DNA of 34,490 nucleotides from Adlercreutzia sp. ZJ141 (GCF_011038965.1 NZ_JAAKEB010000002.1:1-34490), one strand, 5' to 3'. Positions 1-8,268 are shown, counted from the stretch's first letter. Translations and numbers: made by a program. The notes: a model not told the origin generated them from the letters alone.

Positions 1-165
1 TTTTTCTCTACTCTCGCATAAGCAGTGTTGAGTCTAAAGCGATTCGTCTTTGTTAGCTATAATCAGTTGATTACTGTGCGCTATGCAACCGCCAGGGTAG
101 CGAAAGAAGTGCTACTCACGAGGTGTCGTATAGACGCGACGCGTTGGGGCAGATCACCAAACGGT
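1..165. other. Region upstream of 5S rRNA, probably 23S-5S spacer
   Basis: No convincing gene is visible here. The stretch leads directly into the 5S rRNA gene and would normally be the 23S-5S spacer of an rRNA operon, but no recognisable 23S 3' end lies inside the window, so this is inference. A TATAAT-like hexamer near 57-63 could equally belong to a separate 5S promoter. Confidence 0.35.
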
Positions 166-171
166 GTGCCC

Positions 172-297
172 CCCGCGAGCGTGGCCATGGAGGCGGGGAC
201 ACACCCGATACCGTTCCGAACTCGGTAGTTAAGCCCGCCATCGCCGAAAGTACTGCGGGGCAAGCCCGTGGGAGGATAGGGTGCCGCGCTCGCGGGG
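172..297 (+). rRNA. rrf: 5S ribosomal RNA
   Basis: The sequence shows the conserved 5S core: a GTGGCCATGG segment, then CCCGATACCGTTCCGAACTC, GGTAGTTAAGCC, GCCGAAAGTACTG and GGGAGGATAGGGTGCCGC, in the expected order and spacing. The 5' and 3' ends pair in a perfect stem (166-181 with 287-302), longer than the usual helix I, so the mature ends are approximate and the outer part of the stem is probably precursor. A strong terminator follows at 358-386. The gene is the large-subunit 5S RNA, most likely the last gene of an rRNA operon whose 16S and 23S lie outside the window. Confidence 0.93.
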
Positions 298-357
298 GGC
301 ACCTGTGTGTTTTAGTGCCACATGTGTGTTTGGCCCCTTTATCCCACAACAACAAAC

Positions 358-386
358 AAGGCCCCGTATCGTGCGGGGCCTTTTGC
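358..386. terminator. Intrinsic terminator after 5S rRNA, possibly bidirectional
   Basis: A perfect 9-bp stem, AAGGCCCCG (358-366) with CGGGGCCTT (374-382), encloses a 7-nt loop and is followed by TTTTGCTT on the plus strand. On the minus strand the hairpin is followed by TTGTTTGTTGTT, so it could also end transcription of the convergent rsmJ gene that stops at 454. Confidence 0.85.
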
Positions 387-453
387 TTGCTTGGACGTGC
401 GTGGCGGATCACATGTGTGCTAGGCTACCCGGAAGGGTTAATTGCCTGGTGGC

Positions 454-1245
454 TTACCTGACAACGATGCAGTCGTAGCGGATAGTTTTCCCTTCAAGAG
501 AATAGCTGGGTTTCACACCCGCTAGATATGGCCCCTTGATAGGGCGCTTAATCACTATCTTGTGCGGCCTGGCGCCGATGGCAGCGCGCAAGAGGCCACT
601 CTCGTCTTCACAGGGATGTTCGAGTTGTTGAATGAGCTTGAGTTTCTTCTTCGTTTGTGCGCTTTTCCGTTTGGTGGGAAACATTGGATCGAGCAGAATC
701 ACGTCAACTGTGTCTTCTTGTTGACTGAGAGCTTCTATACTGTCGCCTTTTGTGAGAGTCATTCGTGCAACGATGTTGGCGAGTTCGTCTATCTTCTCGG
801 CACGCCGCAAGGCGTCGTGTAACAGCGCAGCTATTATGGGATCGCGTTCGAAAAGATGCACCGTGAAGCCTGCAGCGGCAAGTAGCAGCGCGTCTTCTCC
901 AAGACCTGCCGTTGCATCGATGGCGGTTGGAGTTTCGTTTGTATGCCTGGTTTTCGCTGCTTTTACCAGCAGTTCACGATGGAGGTTTTGCTGCTTGATG
1001 CGGGGAATCATGCGGGTGAAGTCGCCGCGTACCCGCAAGGAACCGCTTATAAGCGTAAGACCTTCGGCGTCGAAAATAAGCGATGGCGTGCTGGTTTGAT
1101 TATTTTGCTCGCCTCTATTCGCGATGCGTACATGAAGCTGTTGGGCAAGCGTGATAAGAGCGCTTTCGTCAGCGTTTACATCACGGTAAATGGTTATGCG
1201 CGTGTGGTCACTTGTCTCATTGATGTTTTCATCATCGGCGCTCAT
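454..1245 (-). CDS. rsmJ: 16S rRNA (guanine1516-N2)-methyltransferase RsmJ
   Basis: The 263-residue product resembles the RsmJ/YhiQ family, which uses S-adenosylmethionine to methylate G1516 of 16S rRNA in the cytoplasm. The SAM-binding motif DATAGLGEDALLLAAAG lies in the middle (about residues 113-129). The family signature LDPMFPTKRKSA follows about 70 residues later, and near the C-terminus there is a VIKRP segment as in E. coli RsmJ. The N-terminal 80 residues are a poorly conserved lead-in. It is preceded by AAGGA about 10 nt upstream of the ATG. It starts only 17 nt after the LOG-family gene stops, so the two are probably cotranscribed and translationally coupled. Assignment by recalled motifs is strong; the substrate base is taken from the family. 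Confidence 0.88.
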   Translation of the reverse strand: MSADDENINETSDHTRITIYRDVNADESALITLAQQLHVRIANRGEQNNQTSTPSLIFDAEGLTLISGSLRVRGDFTRMIPRIKQQNLHRELLVKAAKTRHTNETPTAIDATAGLGEDALLLAAAGFTVHLFERDPIIAALLHDALRRAEKIDELANIVARMTLTKGDSIEALSQQEDTVDVILLDPMFPTKRKSAQTKKKLKLIQQLEHPCEDESGLLRAAIGARPHKIVIKRPIKGPYLAGVKPSYSLEGKTIRYDCIVVR

Positions 1246-1262
1246 GCAGCACGTTTCCTTAT

Positions 1263-1868
1263 CTAGCTGGCGATGCTTACAACAGGGGTGTGGAGCTCTG
1301 TTGCAGAAGCGATGTTTGGAGCTGGATTGAGTCGCGCGTGTTCGATAAGGGCAGCGAGCTGCTCAAGGTTTTTGGGGAAATGGATGCGGTCGAGGTCGAT
1401 CTGATCGAGGAATCCCTGTTCGTGCATTTCGCAAAGGAGCATCTGCAAGGGGTTGTAGAAGCCGTTGATGTTGAGGAAGTAGCATTCAGAAGGGTTCATA
1501 CCGAGTCGTATGCGCGATGTAATTTCCGATATTTCCTCTAAGGTTCCCACGCCGCCGGGAAGGGCGACGAACGCATCGCCGAGCTCGATCATCTTCTCTT
1601 TTCGCTCACTCATGGTTTGGACCACATATAGCTCGGTTAGGTCGTGCTGCGCTACTCCGGCATCAATGAAGAATTGCGGTTCCACTCCGTAAACCTGGCC
1701 TCCCGCATCGATTGTGGCCTGTGAGACGGCCCCCATCAGCCCAATCGAGCTTCCTCCATACACGAGTGCATGGCCAGCGTTCGCTATCCAGGTTCCGAGA
1801 TCATGGGCGGCCTGTATGAAGAGAGGGTCCTTTCCTGGGTTTGAACCGCAGTATACGGTTATGTTCAT
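1263..1868 (-). CDS. LOG-family protein (TIGR00730 type)
   Basis: This 201-residue protein carries both hallmarks of the LOG family: YGGSSIGLMG near residues 38-47 and PGGVGTLEE near residues 103-111. Characterised members are cytokinin riboside 5'-monophosphate phosphoribohydrolases, releasing a base from a nucleoside monophosphate. Many bacterial members are still labelled lysine decarboxylases by an old misannotation. The length fits the family. The ATG is preceded by GAAGGAGA, a strong ribosome binding site. It is the first gene of a likely two-gene minus-strand operon with rsmJ. The natural substrate in this organism cannot be read from the sequence. Confidence 0.85.
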   Translation of the reverse strand: MNITVYCGSNPGKDPLFIQAAHDLGTWIANAGHALVYGGSSIGLMGAVSQATIDAGGQVYGVEPQFFIDAGVAQHDLTELYVVQTMSERKEKMIELGDAFVALPGGVGTLEEISEITSRIRLGMNPSECYFLNINGFYNPLQMLLCEMHEQGFLDQIDLDRIHFPKNLEQLAALIEHARLNPAPNIASATELHTPVVSIAS

Positions 1869-1940
1869 TGTTGTCTCCTTCGGTGTGACCCTTTGATGCG
1901 GCGGTGCTTCTGTATAACTCTATGGCATTGGATCAGGCCC

Positions 1941-1946
1941 ATTATA
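1941..1946 (-). promoter_or_regulatory. Candidate -10 element for the LOG-rsmJ operon
   Basis: On the minus strand a perfect TATAAT lies about 75 nt upstream of the LOG start codon. The matching -35 is weak, so this is tentative. The rest of the 353-nt gap (1869-2221) shows no gene; it is GC-rich between about 2020 and 2110 and holds a candidate forward promoter at its far end. Confidence 0.35.
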
Positions 1947-2150
1947 CGCGAGTCTTGTGACAGCTTTCGTGAAAGCGGAAGACGCAAGCGAGAGGAGAGC
2001 TGGGGGCTGGAGTTTGGGACGGGTGTGGCGCAGGATGCAGGCGGCGCAGCGCGCGGGTTGCGCAGGCTCGGGTGACGCATTGCTTGGGTAGGGCGCGGGT
2101 GAGTGTGTCCCTTGCTGGTGCGTAGCGCCGGTAAGGCGAGATTTGGGTCG

Positions 2151-2178
2151 TTGTGCCCGCTCGTTCCGCTATTATGGT
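2151..2178 (+). promoter_or_regulatory. Candidate promoter for the 2222-6198 gene run
   Basis: TTGTGC (2151-2156) and TATGGT (2173-2178) are 16 nt apart and lie just upstream of the first gene of the plus-strand run. Both hexamers deviate from consensus, so the call is tentative. Confidence 0.3.
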
Positions 2179-2221
2179 GTGCGGTTCTAAAATGCGTGAA
2201 CGATGATTGTCGGGAGGCGTT

Positions 2222-3085
2222 ATGGCGGATAGGGACGAGCGGAAGGCTCAAGCGGCCAAGCACAGCGCGTTGATGAGAGGTGCGTTTGCAAGCGATACGG
2301 AAGCGACGGTTTCCGCAGCGGTGATCTACGAAGATGGCGAAGGCCGTGAACTCGCGGTGCCGGAGGCTGATAATGACGCCACTGAGGTTGTGGTGACGAC
2401 AAGCTTCGTTGTCGATGCGGTTTACCGCGAAGGGAAGGGGAAGACGGTTGTTGTTGATCCGGCGGCGTTCACCCGACCTGGCGGCGCGTACGAGGACGGT
2501 GCGTTCGGCCCCGAGCAAGTGTTGTGCTCGCAGAGTAATTTGTATCAGGTTCTGTGCGGCATCAAGTCTTTGTATCATGATGCGAATCGCAGCTATCGGT
2601 GCGGGCAGCTGTTCACGGATCGTGCTGCATACTTGCCGAATGTGGCGTTCTCTCTTGGTGGCGAGGTTCGCAATGTCGATGTGATTGCGATCGCCGAGCC
2701 GCTGCGTGCTCGTGCTATCGAGAATCATCGATCGGAGCAGGAGTGTGATCAGGCTATCGCAAACCGTGTGGAGGCTTTGCTTCGCATAGCCGTTGCAAAT
2801 AACTGCGAAACCTTAGTGTGTGGCGCGTTCGGTTGCGGGCGTCTTGGGTATGAAGCGTCGCGCGTTGTTGAGTTGTTCCGCGCGTGGATGGAACAGCATC
2901 CTGGCGCGATCGCCCATGTAGTATTCGCAGTTCCGCGTGTTCACTTTGATGCCTTTAACGATGTTTTCGGTTCGCATGAGGTCGAAGAAGACAAGTCTGC
3001 CGCAGTCGAGCGTACCGACGAAGAAGACGATGATGAGTTCGATGTGTCGACTATCGAGCTTCCCGAAGGGGTTACCTTGCGCTAG
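2222..3085 (+). CDS. Microbial PARG-like macrodomain protein (TIGR02452/DUF2263 family)
   Basis: The 287-residue protein matches the pattern of the TIGR02452/DUF2263 family. These are macrodomain proteins related to bacterial poly(ADP-ribose) glycohydrolases, which remove ADP-ribose from proteins. Family elements seen are PGGAYEDGAFGPEQVLC (86-102), SNLY, a following YLPNVAF segment, and GAFGCGRLGYE in the C-terminal half. The start is the ATG at 2222, preceded by GGGAGG; an in-frame TTG at 2207 has no such site. In the usual GGG...QEE catalytic motif this protein has GGA (87-89) and PEQ (97-99), so the second glutamate, the catalytic one in characterised enzymes, is Gln99. The C-terminus ends in an acidic tail. 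It is the first of four closely packed genes. Family placement is good; activity is doubtful. Confidence 0.78.
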   Translation: MADRDERKAQAAKHSALMRGAFASDTEATVSAAVIYEDGEGRELAVPEADNDATEVVVTTSFVVDAVYREGKGKTVVVDPAAFTRPGGAYEDGAFGPEQVLCSQSNLYQVLCGIKSLYHDANRSYRCGQLFTDRAAYLPNVAFSLGGEVRNVDVIAIAEPLRARAIENHRSEQECDQAIANRVEALLRIAVANNCETLVCGAFGCGRLGYEASRVVELFRAWMEQHPGAIAHVVFAVPRVHFDAFNDVFGSHEVEEDKSAAVERTDEEDDDEFDVSTIELPEGVTLR

Positions 3086-3106
3086 ACGAAGCTGGAAGGG
3101 GAGGCT

Positions 3107-3844
3107 ATGGCAGAGGAACTGAATCGGCAAAAACCAAGCGAGCAAGAGTTGAAAAGCTACTACGAAAGCTTGCCTGTGGAAGGCGGCTTTGCGAGTGCGT
3201 GTCGCATGGTGCTTCCCGCCGACGAGCTTCGTGGTAAGCGCGTACTAGATGTTGCGTGCCGGAAGGGGAAGGGCGTCTACAAGCTCAGTGAGCTCGTAGG
3301 GCCTGATGGCTGGGTGATTGGAGTCGATTGGGATTCGCATCGCCTCGACAGTGCGCGCGCGGGTGCGTCGGCCGCGCTTGAGCGCAGTGGGTACGTGAAG
3401 TCAAACATGGAGTTTCGCCAAGGCTTCCCGGAAGACCTTCGCTCGGCGGGTGTGATAGACGCTTCGGTTGACGTGGCGTACGTGAACAGCAGTGTCACGC
3501 TTTTCTTCGATCAGAGGCGCACCATCTTTGAACTCTTTCGCGCGCTTGTGCCTGGTGGATTGCTGGTGATGGAGACGGTGTTTGCGGTGGCTGGGGAAGG
3601 TGCCGTGTCTGATCGCGAGGCGATTGTGGCGTGTGCCCGCAGTCTTGGTAACAGTATTCAAGCTGCGCGCACGGCAGATGAGGTATTTCGTTGGTTGCGC
3701 GAGGCGAGTTTTAAGGTAATCGATGTGGTTGAATCGTACGAAGTTGATCCGGCGCGCGGTTGCACGCCAGATCATGCGGTGGCAACTGTCTCGAATGATG
3801 AGGCTGTACGCTACGAAGCGGTTGTTATTCACGCGAGGTGCTAA
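3107..3844 (+). CDS. Class I SAM-dependent methyltransferase
   Basis: The 245-residue protein has a Rossmann-type methyltransferase fold pattern. Motif I is RVLDVACRKGKGVYKLS (about 45-61), followed by an acidic end of strand two in VIGVDWDSHRLDSAR, an Asp-rich motif near DASVDVAYVNSSVTLFFDQ, and LVPGGLLVMETVF. The glycine loop is unusual: DVACRKGKG instead of DxGxGxG, although the Lys-Gly-Lys-Gly part keeps two glycines. The overall look recalls the arsenite-methyltransferase-like group, but I see no conserved cysteine triad, so the substrate is unknown. It begins 21 nt after the PARG-like gene with GAGG upstream of the ATG, and the K+ channel gene begins at the very next base after its stop. 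It is therefore almost certainly in the same transcript. Confidence 0.75.
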   Translation: MAEELNRQKPSEQELKSYYESLPVEGGFASACRMVLPADELRGKRVLDVACRKGKGVYKLSELVGPDGWVIGVDWDSHRLDSARAGASAALERSGYVKSNMEFRQGFPEDLRSAGVIDASVDVAYVNSSVTLFFDQRRTIFELFRALVPGGLLVMETVFAVAGEGAVSDREAIVACARSLGNSIQAARTADEVFRWLREASFKVIDVVESYEVDPARGCTPDHAVATVSNDEAVRYEAVVIHARC

Positions 3845-4882
3845 GTGATGGGTACTGCCTTCGAACAAAGCGCTTCTTTGAAGCAGCGCATGTACGTTGC
3901 GCTGAACGACTTGCCGCGCGCACACGGTTGGTTTCGGGTGTTCGGCGGTGCGCTGCTTATTCTGATAGCGGCTAATGCGCTATTGGTTGGGGTTCCTGAA
4001 GATGCGGGTTCGGGGTTAGAGCGCTCGTTTGTGCTCGCACTCAGCGTTGCGTCAACAGCTCTCTTTGGCGTGGAGTACGTTTTGCGCTTATGGACAGCTG
4101 ATATAGCTTATCCGGAATACGGTGCTGTTCGCTCGCGTGTTCGTTATGCGCGTTCGCTTATGGGAATTATCGACCTGCTGTCGTTTCTGCCCATGCTTCT
4201 CGTGTGGGCTCATCCCGAACTGGCAGCGCTCAGCGATGCCGTTCGCGTTATTCGCTTGGTGAGACTGGTCAAGCTGACTCGCTACATGCTGGGCATGAAA
4301 ACCATAGGGCGGGTAATTACGAAATGTTCTCGCGAACTGATTGCGGCGTTCATGGTGATGGGGCTTTTGTGGGTTGCATCGAGTGTTCTCATGTACGAGG
4401 CCGAGCATGCTGTGCAGCCCGAGCAGTTCGATAGTGTTTTTACCGGCTTGTACTGGGCGATGACAACTATGACAACCACGGGTTATGGTGACCTTGCGCC
4501 GATAACACCGCTGGGTCGTCTGATTGGCGTTGTGGTTATGGCGCTGTCCATTGGGGTAGTTGCCATTCCTGCGGGCATTTTCTCTGCGGGGTTCGTTGCG
4601 GAGTTTCGTACACGCGACGACCAGGAAGAACGCGAGGTGCGTGATGCGCTTGCCGACAGTTCAGCTTCTGCTATGCGTGATGAGTCTTCCGAAAACGTCA
4701 GTAAGGTTGGGGACGTCGGGATCGGCGAATGTGCTGGAGTGGCCAGTGGTGCTGAGCGCGCCGGGAACTCTGATGGTGCTGGCGAGCTTGATTCTAAACG
4801 GGATGTCAGCGCACACATGTTTGAGGGAAAGGCTGTGAAACAGTCTCATAATTCTACTTCTGAACAGGACTTTCAATGCTGA
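3845..4882 (+). CDS. Voltage-gated-type K+ channel, six transmembrane segments
   Basis: The 345-residue membrane protein has six hydrophobic segments and a pore loop. The selectivity filter TTTGYGD is at 210-216, followed by the S6 helix. The S4-like segment AVRVIRLVRLVKLTRY carries regularly spaced arginines and lysine, as in voltage sensors of Kv/KvAP-type channels. The C-terminal 90 or so residues are hydrophilic, acidic and Ser-rich, with no recognisable ligand-binding domain. Translation may start at the GTG at 3845 or the adjacent ATG at 3848; GAGG at 3836-3839 serves either. The gene abuts the methyltransferase and overlaps the ClC gene by 7 nt, implying coupled translation. The role would be K+ flux across the cytoplasmic membrane. 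Confidence 0.88.
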   Translation: MMGTAFEQSASLKQRMYVALNDLPRAHGWFRVFGGALLILIAANALLVGVPEDAGSGLERSFVLALSVASTALFGVEYVLRLWTADIAYPEYGAVRSRVRYARSLMGIIDLLSFLPMLLVWAHPELAALSDAVRVIRLVRLVKLTRYMLGMKTIGRVITKCSRELIAAFMVMGLLWVASSVLMYEAEHAVQPEQFDSVFTGLYWAMTTMTTTGYGDLAPITPLGRLIGVVVMALSIGVVAIPAGIFSAGFVAEFRTRDDQEEREVRDALADSSASAMRDESSENVSKVGDVGIGECAGVASGAERAGNSDGAGELDSKRDVSAHMFEGKAVKQSHNSTSEQDFQC

Positions 4883-6198
4883 ATCGTATCGCAAAGAGAA
4901 CCATCTACATTCTTGTCACGATTATGCTCGGAGCGGTGGCTGGTGCCGTGTGCTGGGTGTTCTTCTTCCTGATGAACAACGGTATCGCTTTGGTTTGGGA
5001 TACGTTGCCGAATGCTGTTTGTCCTGGGCAGGTGTGGTGGCCGTTGGCTGTGTGTTTGGTGGGCGGGCTTGTCGTCGGCCTTTTCCAAAAGCGTTTCCCG
5101 GGTCAACCTCGGGAAATGGATGAGGTTATGGCCGAGGTAAAGGCAACCGGTCGTTATGAGTACGGCAACATGGGCGTGGGGTTTGTGGGGGCGCTCATTC
5201 CGCTTCTATTTGGCGGTAGCCTTGGTCCGGAAGCGGGACTGACCGGCGTTATCGCAGGTCTTTGCACGTGGGTGGGCGACCGTCTGAAGTTCCTTGGCAA
5301 GGAGTTTCGCGAACTTTCGTCGGTAGGTATTGCTGCTGTGCTTACGGCAACGTTCGACGCGCCGCTGTTCGGTCTTGCTGTTCCTGTGTTCGGCAGTGCC
5401 GAAGGGCCTGTTGAAGACGAACCTGTGTTGGCGCCTAAGCCTCTTAAGATGGCGGTGTACCTGATTGCTATCGCTAGTGCCGTGGGCACAATGATGGGGC
5501 TTGGCTACCTGTTGGGAGGAATGGGCGGTCTGCCGCGTTTTTCGGGAATTAGTATGGGAGGCTTTGAGCTTGCGCTACTGGTGCCGTGCGCGCTTGCCGG
5601 CGCTTGCGTTGGGTGGTTGTATCATGCTGCCGGCGCTCTCGCTGGGCGCACGTCGAGTGCGATGGGGGATCGTCCTATTGTGAAGGCGCTGGTGGCTGGG
5701 CTGTTTTTGGGGTGTCTAGGCATGGTTTTGCCGTACACCATGTTCGCTGGCGAAATTCAGGCTGAGGAATTACAGACAACATGGACAACCATCGGTGCCG
5801 TTGCTCTGATTGCGACTGCGCTCCTGAAGCCGTTCACGCTGCAATTCTGCTTGAAGCTTGGCTGGCGCGGCGGGGCCTTCTTCCCGGTGATTTTCTGCGG
5901 CGTATCGCTTGGTTACGGTATTGCCTTGATTACGGGGGCAAACCCTGTGTTCTGCCTGTGTGCATGCACCGCTGGTGCACTCGGTATGATGATGCGCCAG
6001 CCGTTAATGGCGGTTTTGCTGCTGTTCATGTGCTTCCCTGTGAAAGGGGTGTTTGTGATGCTGATCGCTGCGGTGATCGGCTCGGCGATTCCTGTTCCAG
6101 CAGGTTGGGTTGCAAAAAAGGAGCGCAAAGCAAAGGGCCTCAAGGCAAAAGGATCCAAGACAAAGGCATCCGACACACCCGATATGCTTGAGGGGTAA
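4876..6198 (+). CDS. ClC-family chloride channel/transporter
   Basis: The 440-residue polytopic protein has a ClC layout. GGSLGPEAG (113-121) sits where ClC proteins have GREGP. GWRGGAFFP (329-337) matches the second anion-binding loop, GxFxP. Long hydrophobic helices fill the rest. The gating/proton glutamate of ClC exchangers (the E in GREGP) appears to be Leu116, although Glu119 two residues after the GP may substitute. I do not see a CBS domain. The last 35 residues are a Lys-rich tail with KAKG/KTKA repeats. The ATG overlaps the stop of the K+ channel gene (ATGCTGA), so the two are made together. It may balance charge during K+ movement; that is inference. Confidence 0.82.
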   Translation: MLNRIAKRTIYILVTIMLGAVAGAVCWVFFFLMNNGIALVWDTLPNAVCPGQVWWPLAVCLVGGLVVGLFQKRFPGQPREMDEVMAEVKATGRYEYGNMGVGFVGALIPLLFGGSLGPEAGLTGVIAGLCTWVGDRLKFLGKEFRELSSVGIAAVLTATFDAPLFGLAVPVFGSAEGPVEDEPVLAPKPLKMAVYLIAIASAVGTMMGLGYLLGGMGGLPRFSGISMGGFELALLVPCALAGACVGWLYHAAGALAGRTSSAMGDRPIVKALVAGLFLGCLGMVLPYTMFAGEIQAEELQTTWTTIGAVALIATALLKPFTLQFCLKLGWRGGAFFPVIFCGVSLGYGIALITGANPVFCLCACTAGALGMMMRQPLMAVLLLFMCFPVKGVFVMLIAAVIGSAIPVPAGWVAKKERKAKGLKAKGSKTKASDTPDMLEG

Positions 6199-6451
6199 GA
6201 GGAGCGGCAGCTCGTCAGGTGTGACTGATCTCGTTGTCCTCGTCTGTTACCTCGCAATCTCTTTCGCGGACAATTCTGCTTTTATCGGGATAAGAGATCG
6301 CTAAACTTGAAAGTAGCAGCGCAGTGCATAAAGAGAATGTTGCATTTTCTTAATTTTCCCTTATAGCTAGCTGGCCCATGGGTAGTTACGGCTTCGACCG
6401 TAGCACCATAAACAATGAAGCAGGTGGCTCTGTTCTTCGCTTGCCTTGGCG

Positions 6452-6457
6452 TATAAT
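6452..6457 (+). promoter_or_regulatory. Candidate -10 element for the 6490 gene
   Basis: TATAAT lies 32 nt upstream of the start codon of the AAA-ATPase-like gene. No good -35 hexamer is seen at 16-18 nt. The rest of the gap from 6199 shows no gene and no obvious terminator. Confidence 0.35.
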
Positions 6458-6489
6458 CAGCAAAGACTGGCAACTGAAAGGTGGTGCCC

Positions 6490-8268
6490 ATGGCAAGCAG
6501 TGCGGGCGTGTACGAAAACGGTGTGTTTCGCAAGGGCCATGTGCGCATTTCTGACTTGGCAGGGTGTAAGCGTCTGCCTGTGGGTGTGAGCGTGTTTCCC
6601 ATGGTAGCCGAGCATTCGGTTTTCATCGACAAAACCCTGCTCATTGCCGACGTGTTATCGCAGCCCGGTGCCATTACGCTGTTTTGCCGTCCGCGGCGGT
6701 TCGGCAAATCGCTCAATCTCAGCATGCTCCAGTCGTTTCTTGAGATTCCGTCGGTGAGCGATCCGTTTGCAATAGATACCGAGTCTCTGTTCCGCGGTCT
6801 TACCATTTGGGATGTCGAAGAAGGCCGCTACCAGCGTGATCACGCCGCTTATCCCGTGGTGAGGTTGTCTTTCAACAACGCAAAGGGACTCGATTGGCCA
6901 AGTGCGAAAGGTATGATTCGCGAGAGCGTAGTTGCTGAGTATGGAAGACACTACTACCTGCTCGATGACGGCTCCCTTAATCCGAGCGATCGGGAAGTGT
7001 TCACACGTATTGCAGAGAGAAGGGCCTCTGACGAGGAGTTTTCCTCATCGCTTCTCATTCTTACACGTTTGTTGTCGGCTTATCACGGTCGTGGTACCGT
7101 GGTTCTGATTGACGAGTACGATGCGCCGGTTATGGCTGGCTACACCCATGGTTACTACGACGAGGTGGTGTCGTTTCTTAAGGGGCTACTTACAGGCGCA
7201 CTGAAGGATAATCCCGCATTGGCCTTTGGCGTGCTCACGGGGGTACAACGCATCTCGAAGGAATCTATCTTTTCTGATCTGAACAACCTTACCGTGAACA
7301 CCTCGCTTTCGGTGGCGTCGGAAGAGCGCTACGGGTTCACGCAGGAAGAAATCGAGGCGCTCGCGGAGTATTTGGGAAGCGAAGGCGGTTTGAGCGAGGC
7401 GCGCCAATGGTATGACGGCTACCGCTTCGGCTCGGTGGATGTATACAACCCATGGAGTGTTCTCAACTACTTCAAAAGTGGATGCGTTGCCGATGTGTAC
7501 TGGGGAAATACCTCGGGAAATGGTGTGCTTGGCGACATGATTCGCGATGGTAGCAACGAGACAATGTCTGACCTTTACCGTCTTCTGGAGCCCGGCGGCG
7601 TTGTTTTCGAGCCACTGGACACCTCAGTGGTGTTTCCTGATATCGGCATCAAACACGAAGCGCTTTGGAGCATGCTGTATCTTGCCGGCTACCTTACGAC
7701 AGACGATACTGATTTCCCCAATAGTACCAATTGCGTGCGTGCTTTGCGCATACCGAACAGGGAAGTCGCGCAGCTTTATCGAAGCGAAGTTGTGGAGCGA
7801 TTCTCACGAGTAGCAGGCGGACGTCGACGGTTGCGCAGCCTGCATTTCGCCTTTGCGAACGGGGATGCGGATACACTGACCTTTGAGCTGGAACGCATCC
7901 TGTCAGATAACTCCAGCTATCATGACCTTACGCGCGAGACGTCGTACCATATGCTCATGCTGGGGCTTCTCTTCGGTATGTCGGGGTATTGCGATCCGGT
8001 ATCGAATCGCGAGGCGGGGCACGGACGCTTCGATGTGAGAGTTGTGCCCCTTAATGCCGATCGCGACCCGCTTATTACGCTGGAAATCAAGTGGGTTCGA
8101 CCTGCTGATTCCAAATGCAGCGTGCTCGATACGTTGGCCGAAACGGCACTTTCCCAAATTGACGAGCATGCGTATGAGTCGGGAGTGGAAATCGGCTCAG
8201 CCGGCGTACTGAAGTGGGGTATCGCTTTTTCAGGCAAGCGCGTTGCCTGCGCATGTCGCACACATTAG
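6490..8268 (+). CDS. AAA-ATPase-like / PD-(D/E)XK nuclease family protein (PF09820 + DUF1703 type)
   Basis: This 592-residue protein matches a family widespread and often multicopy in gut anaerobes, of unestablished function. The N-terminal part has the family's SVFIDKTLLI segment and the Walker-A-like CRPRRFGKSLNLSML (66-80). The Walker B motif LIDEYDAPV is centred on Asp208. The middle carries RQWYDGYRFG and VYNPWSVLNYF. The C-terminal region, with GRFDVRVVPLNADRDPLITLEIKW, fits the DUF1703 PD-(D/E)XK nuclease-like domain (Asp then Glu-x-Lys). The start is the ATG at 6490, preceded by AAAGGTGG; a GTG at 6481 lies inside that site. Membership is clear. A defence or mobile-DNA role is often proposed for such proteins but is not shown here. 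Confidence 0.82.
   Translation: MASSAGVYENGVFRKGHVRISDLAGCKRLPVGVSVFPMVAEHSVFIDKTLLIADVLSQPGAITLFCRPRRFGKSLNLSMLQSFLEIPSVSDPFAIDTESLFRGLTIWDVEEGRYQRDHAAYPVVRLSFNNAKGLDWPSAKGMIRESVVAEYGRHYYLLDDGSLNPSDREVFTRIAERRASDEEFSSSLLILTRLLSAYHGRGTVVLIDEYDAPVMAGYTHGYYDEVVSFLKGLLTGALKDNPALAFGVLTGVQRISKESIFSDLNNLTVNTSLSVASEERYGFTQEEIEALAEYLGSEGGLSEARQWYDGYRFGSVDVYNPWSVLNYFKSGCVADVYWGNTSGNGVLGDMIRDGSNETMSDLYRLLEPGGVVFEPLDTSVVFPDIGIKHEALWSMLYLAGYLTTDDTDFPNSTNCVRALRIPNREVAQLYRSEVVERFSRVAGGRRRLRSLHFAFANGDADTLTFELERILSDNSSYHDLTRETSYHMLMLGLLFGMSGYCDPVSNREAGHGRFDVRVVPLNADRDPLITLEIKWVRPADSKCSVLDTLAETALSQIDEHAYESGVEIGSAGVLKWGIAFSGKRVACACRTH

Noticed and set aside
1-165. tRNA gene upstream of the 5S rRNA
   Set aside because: No cloverleaf with T-arm (GTTCRANNC) and anticodon arm could be folded by eye.
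1865-2728. Long minus-strand open frame of 287 codons
   Set aside because: It overlaps the well-supported PARG-like gene, its translation is Arg/His/Ser-rich with no motif, and it has no ribosome site: a shadow frame typical of GC-rich codon use.
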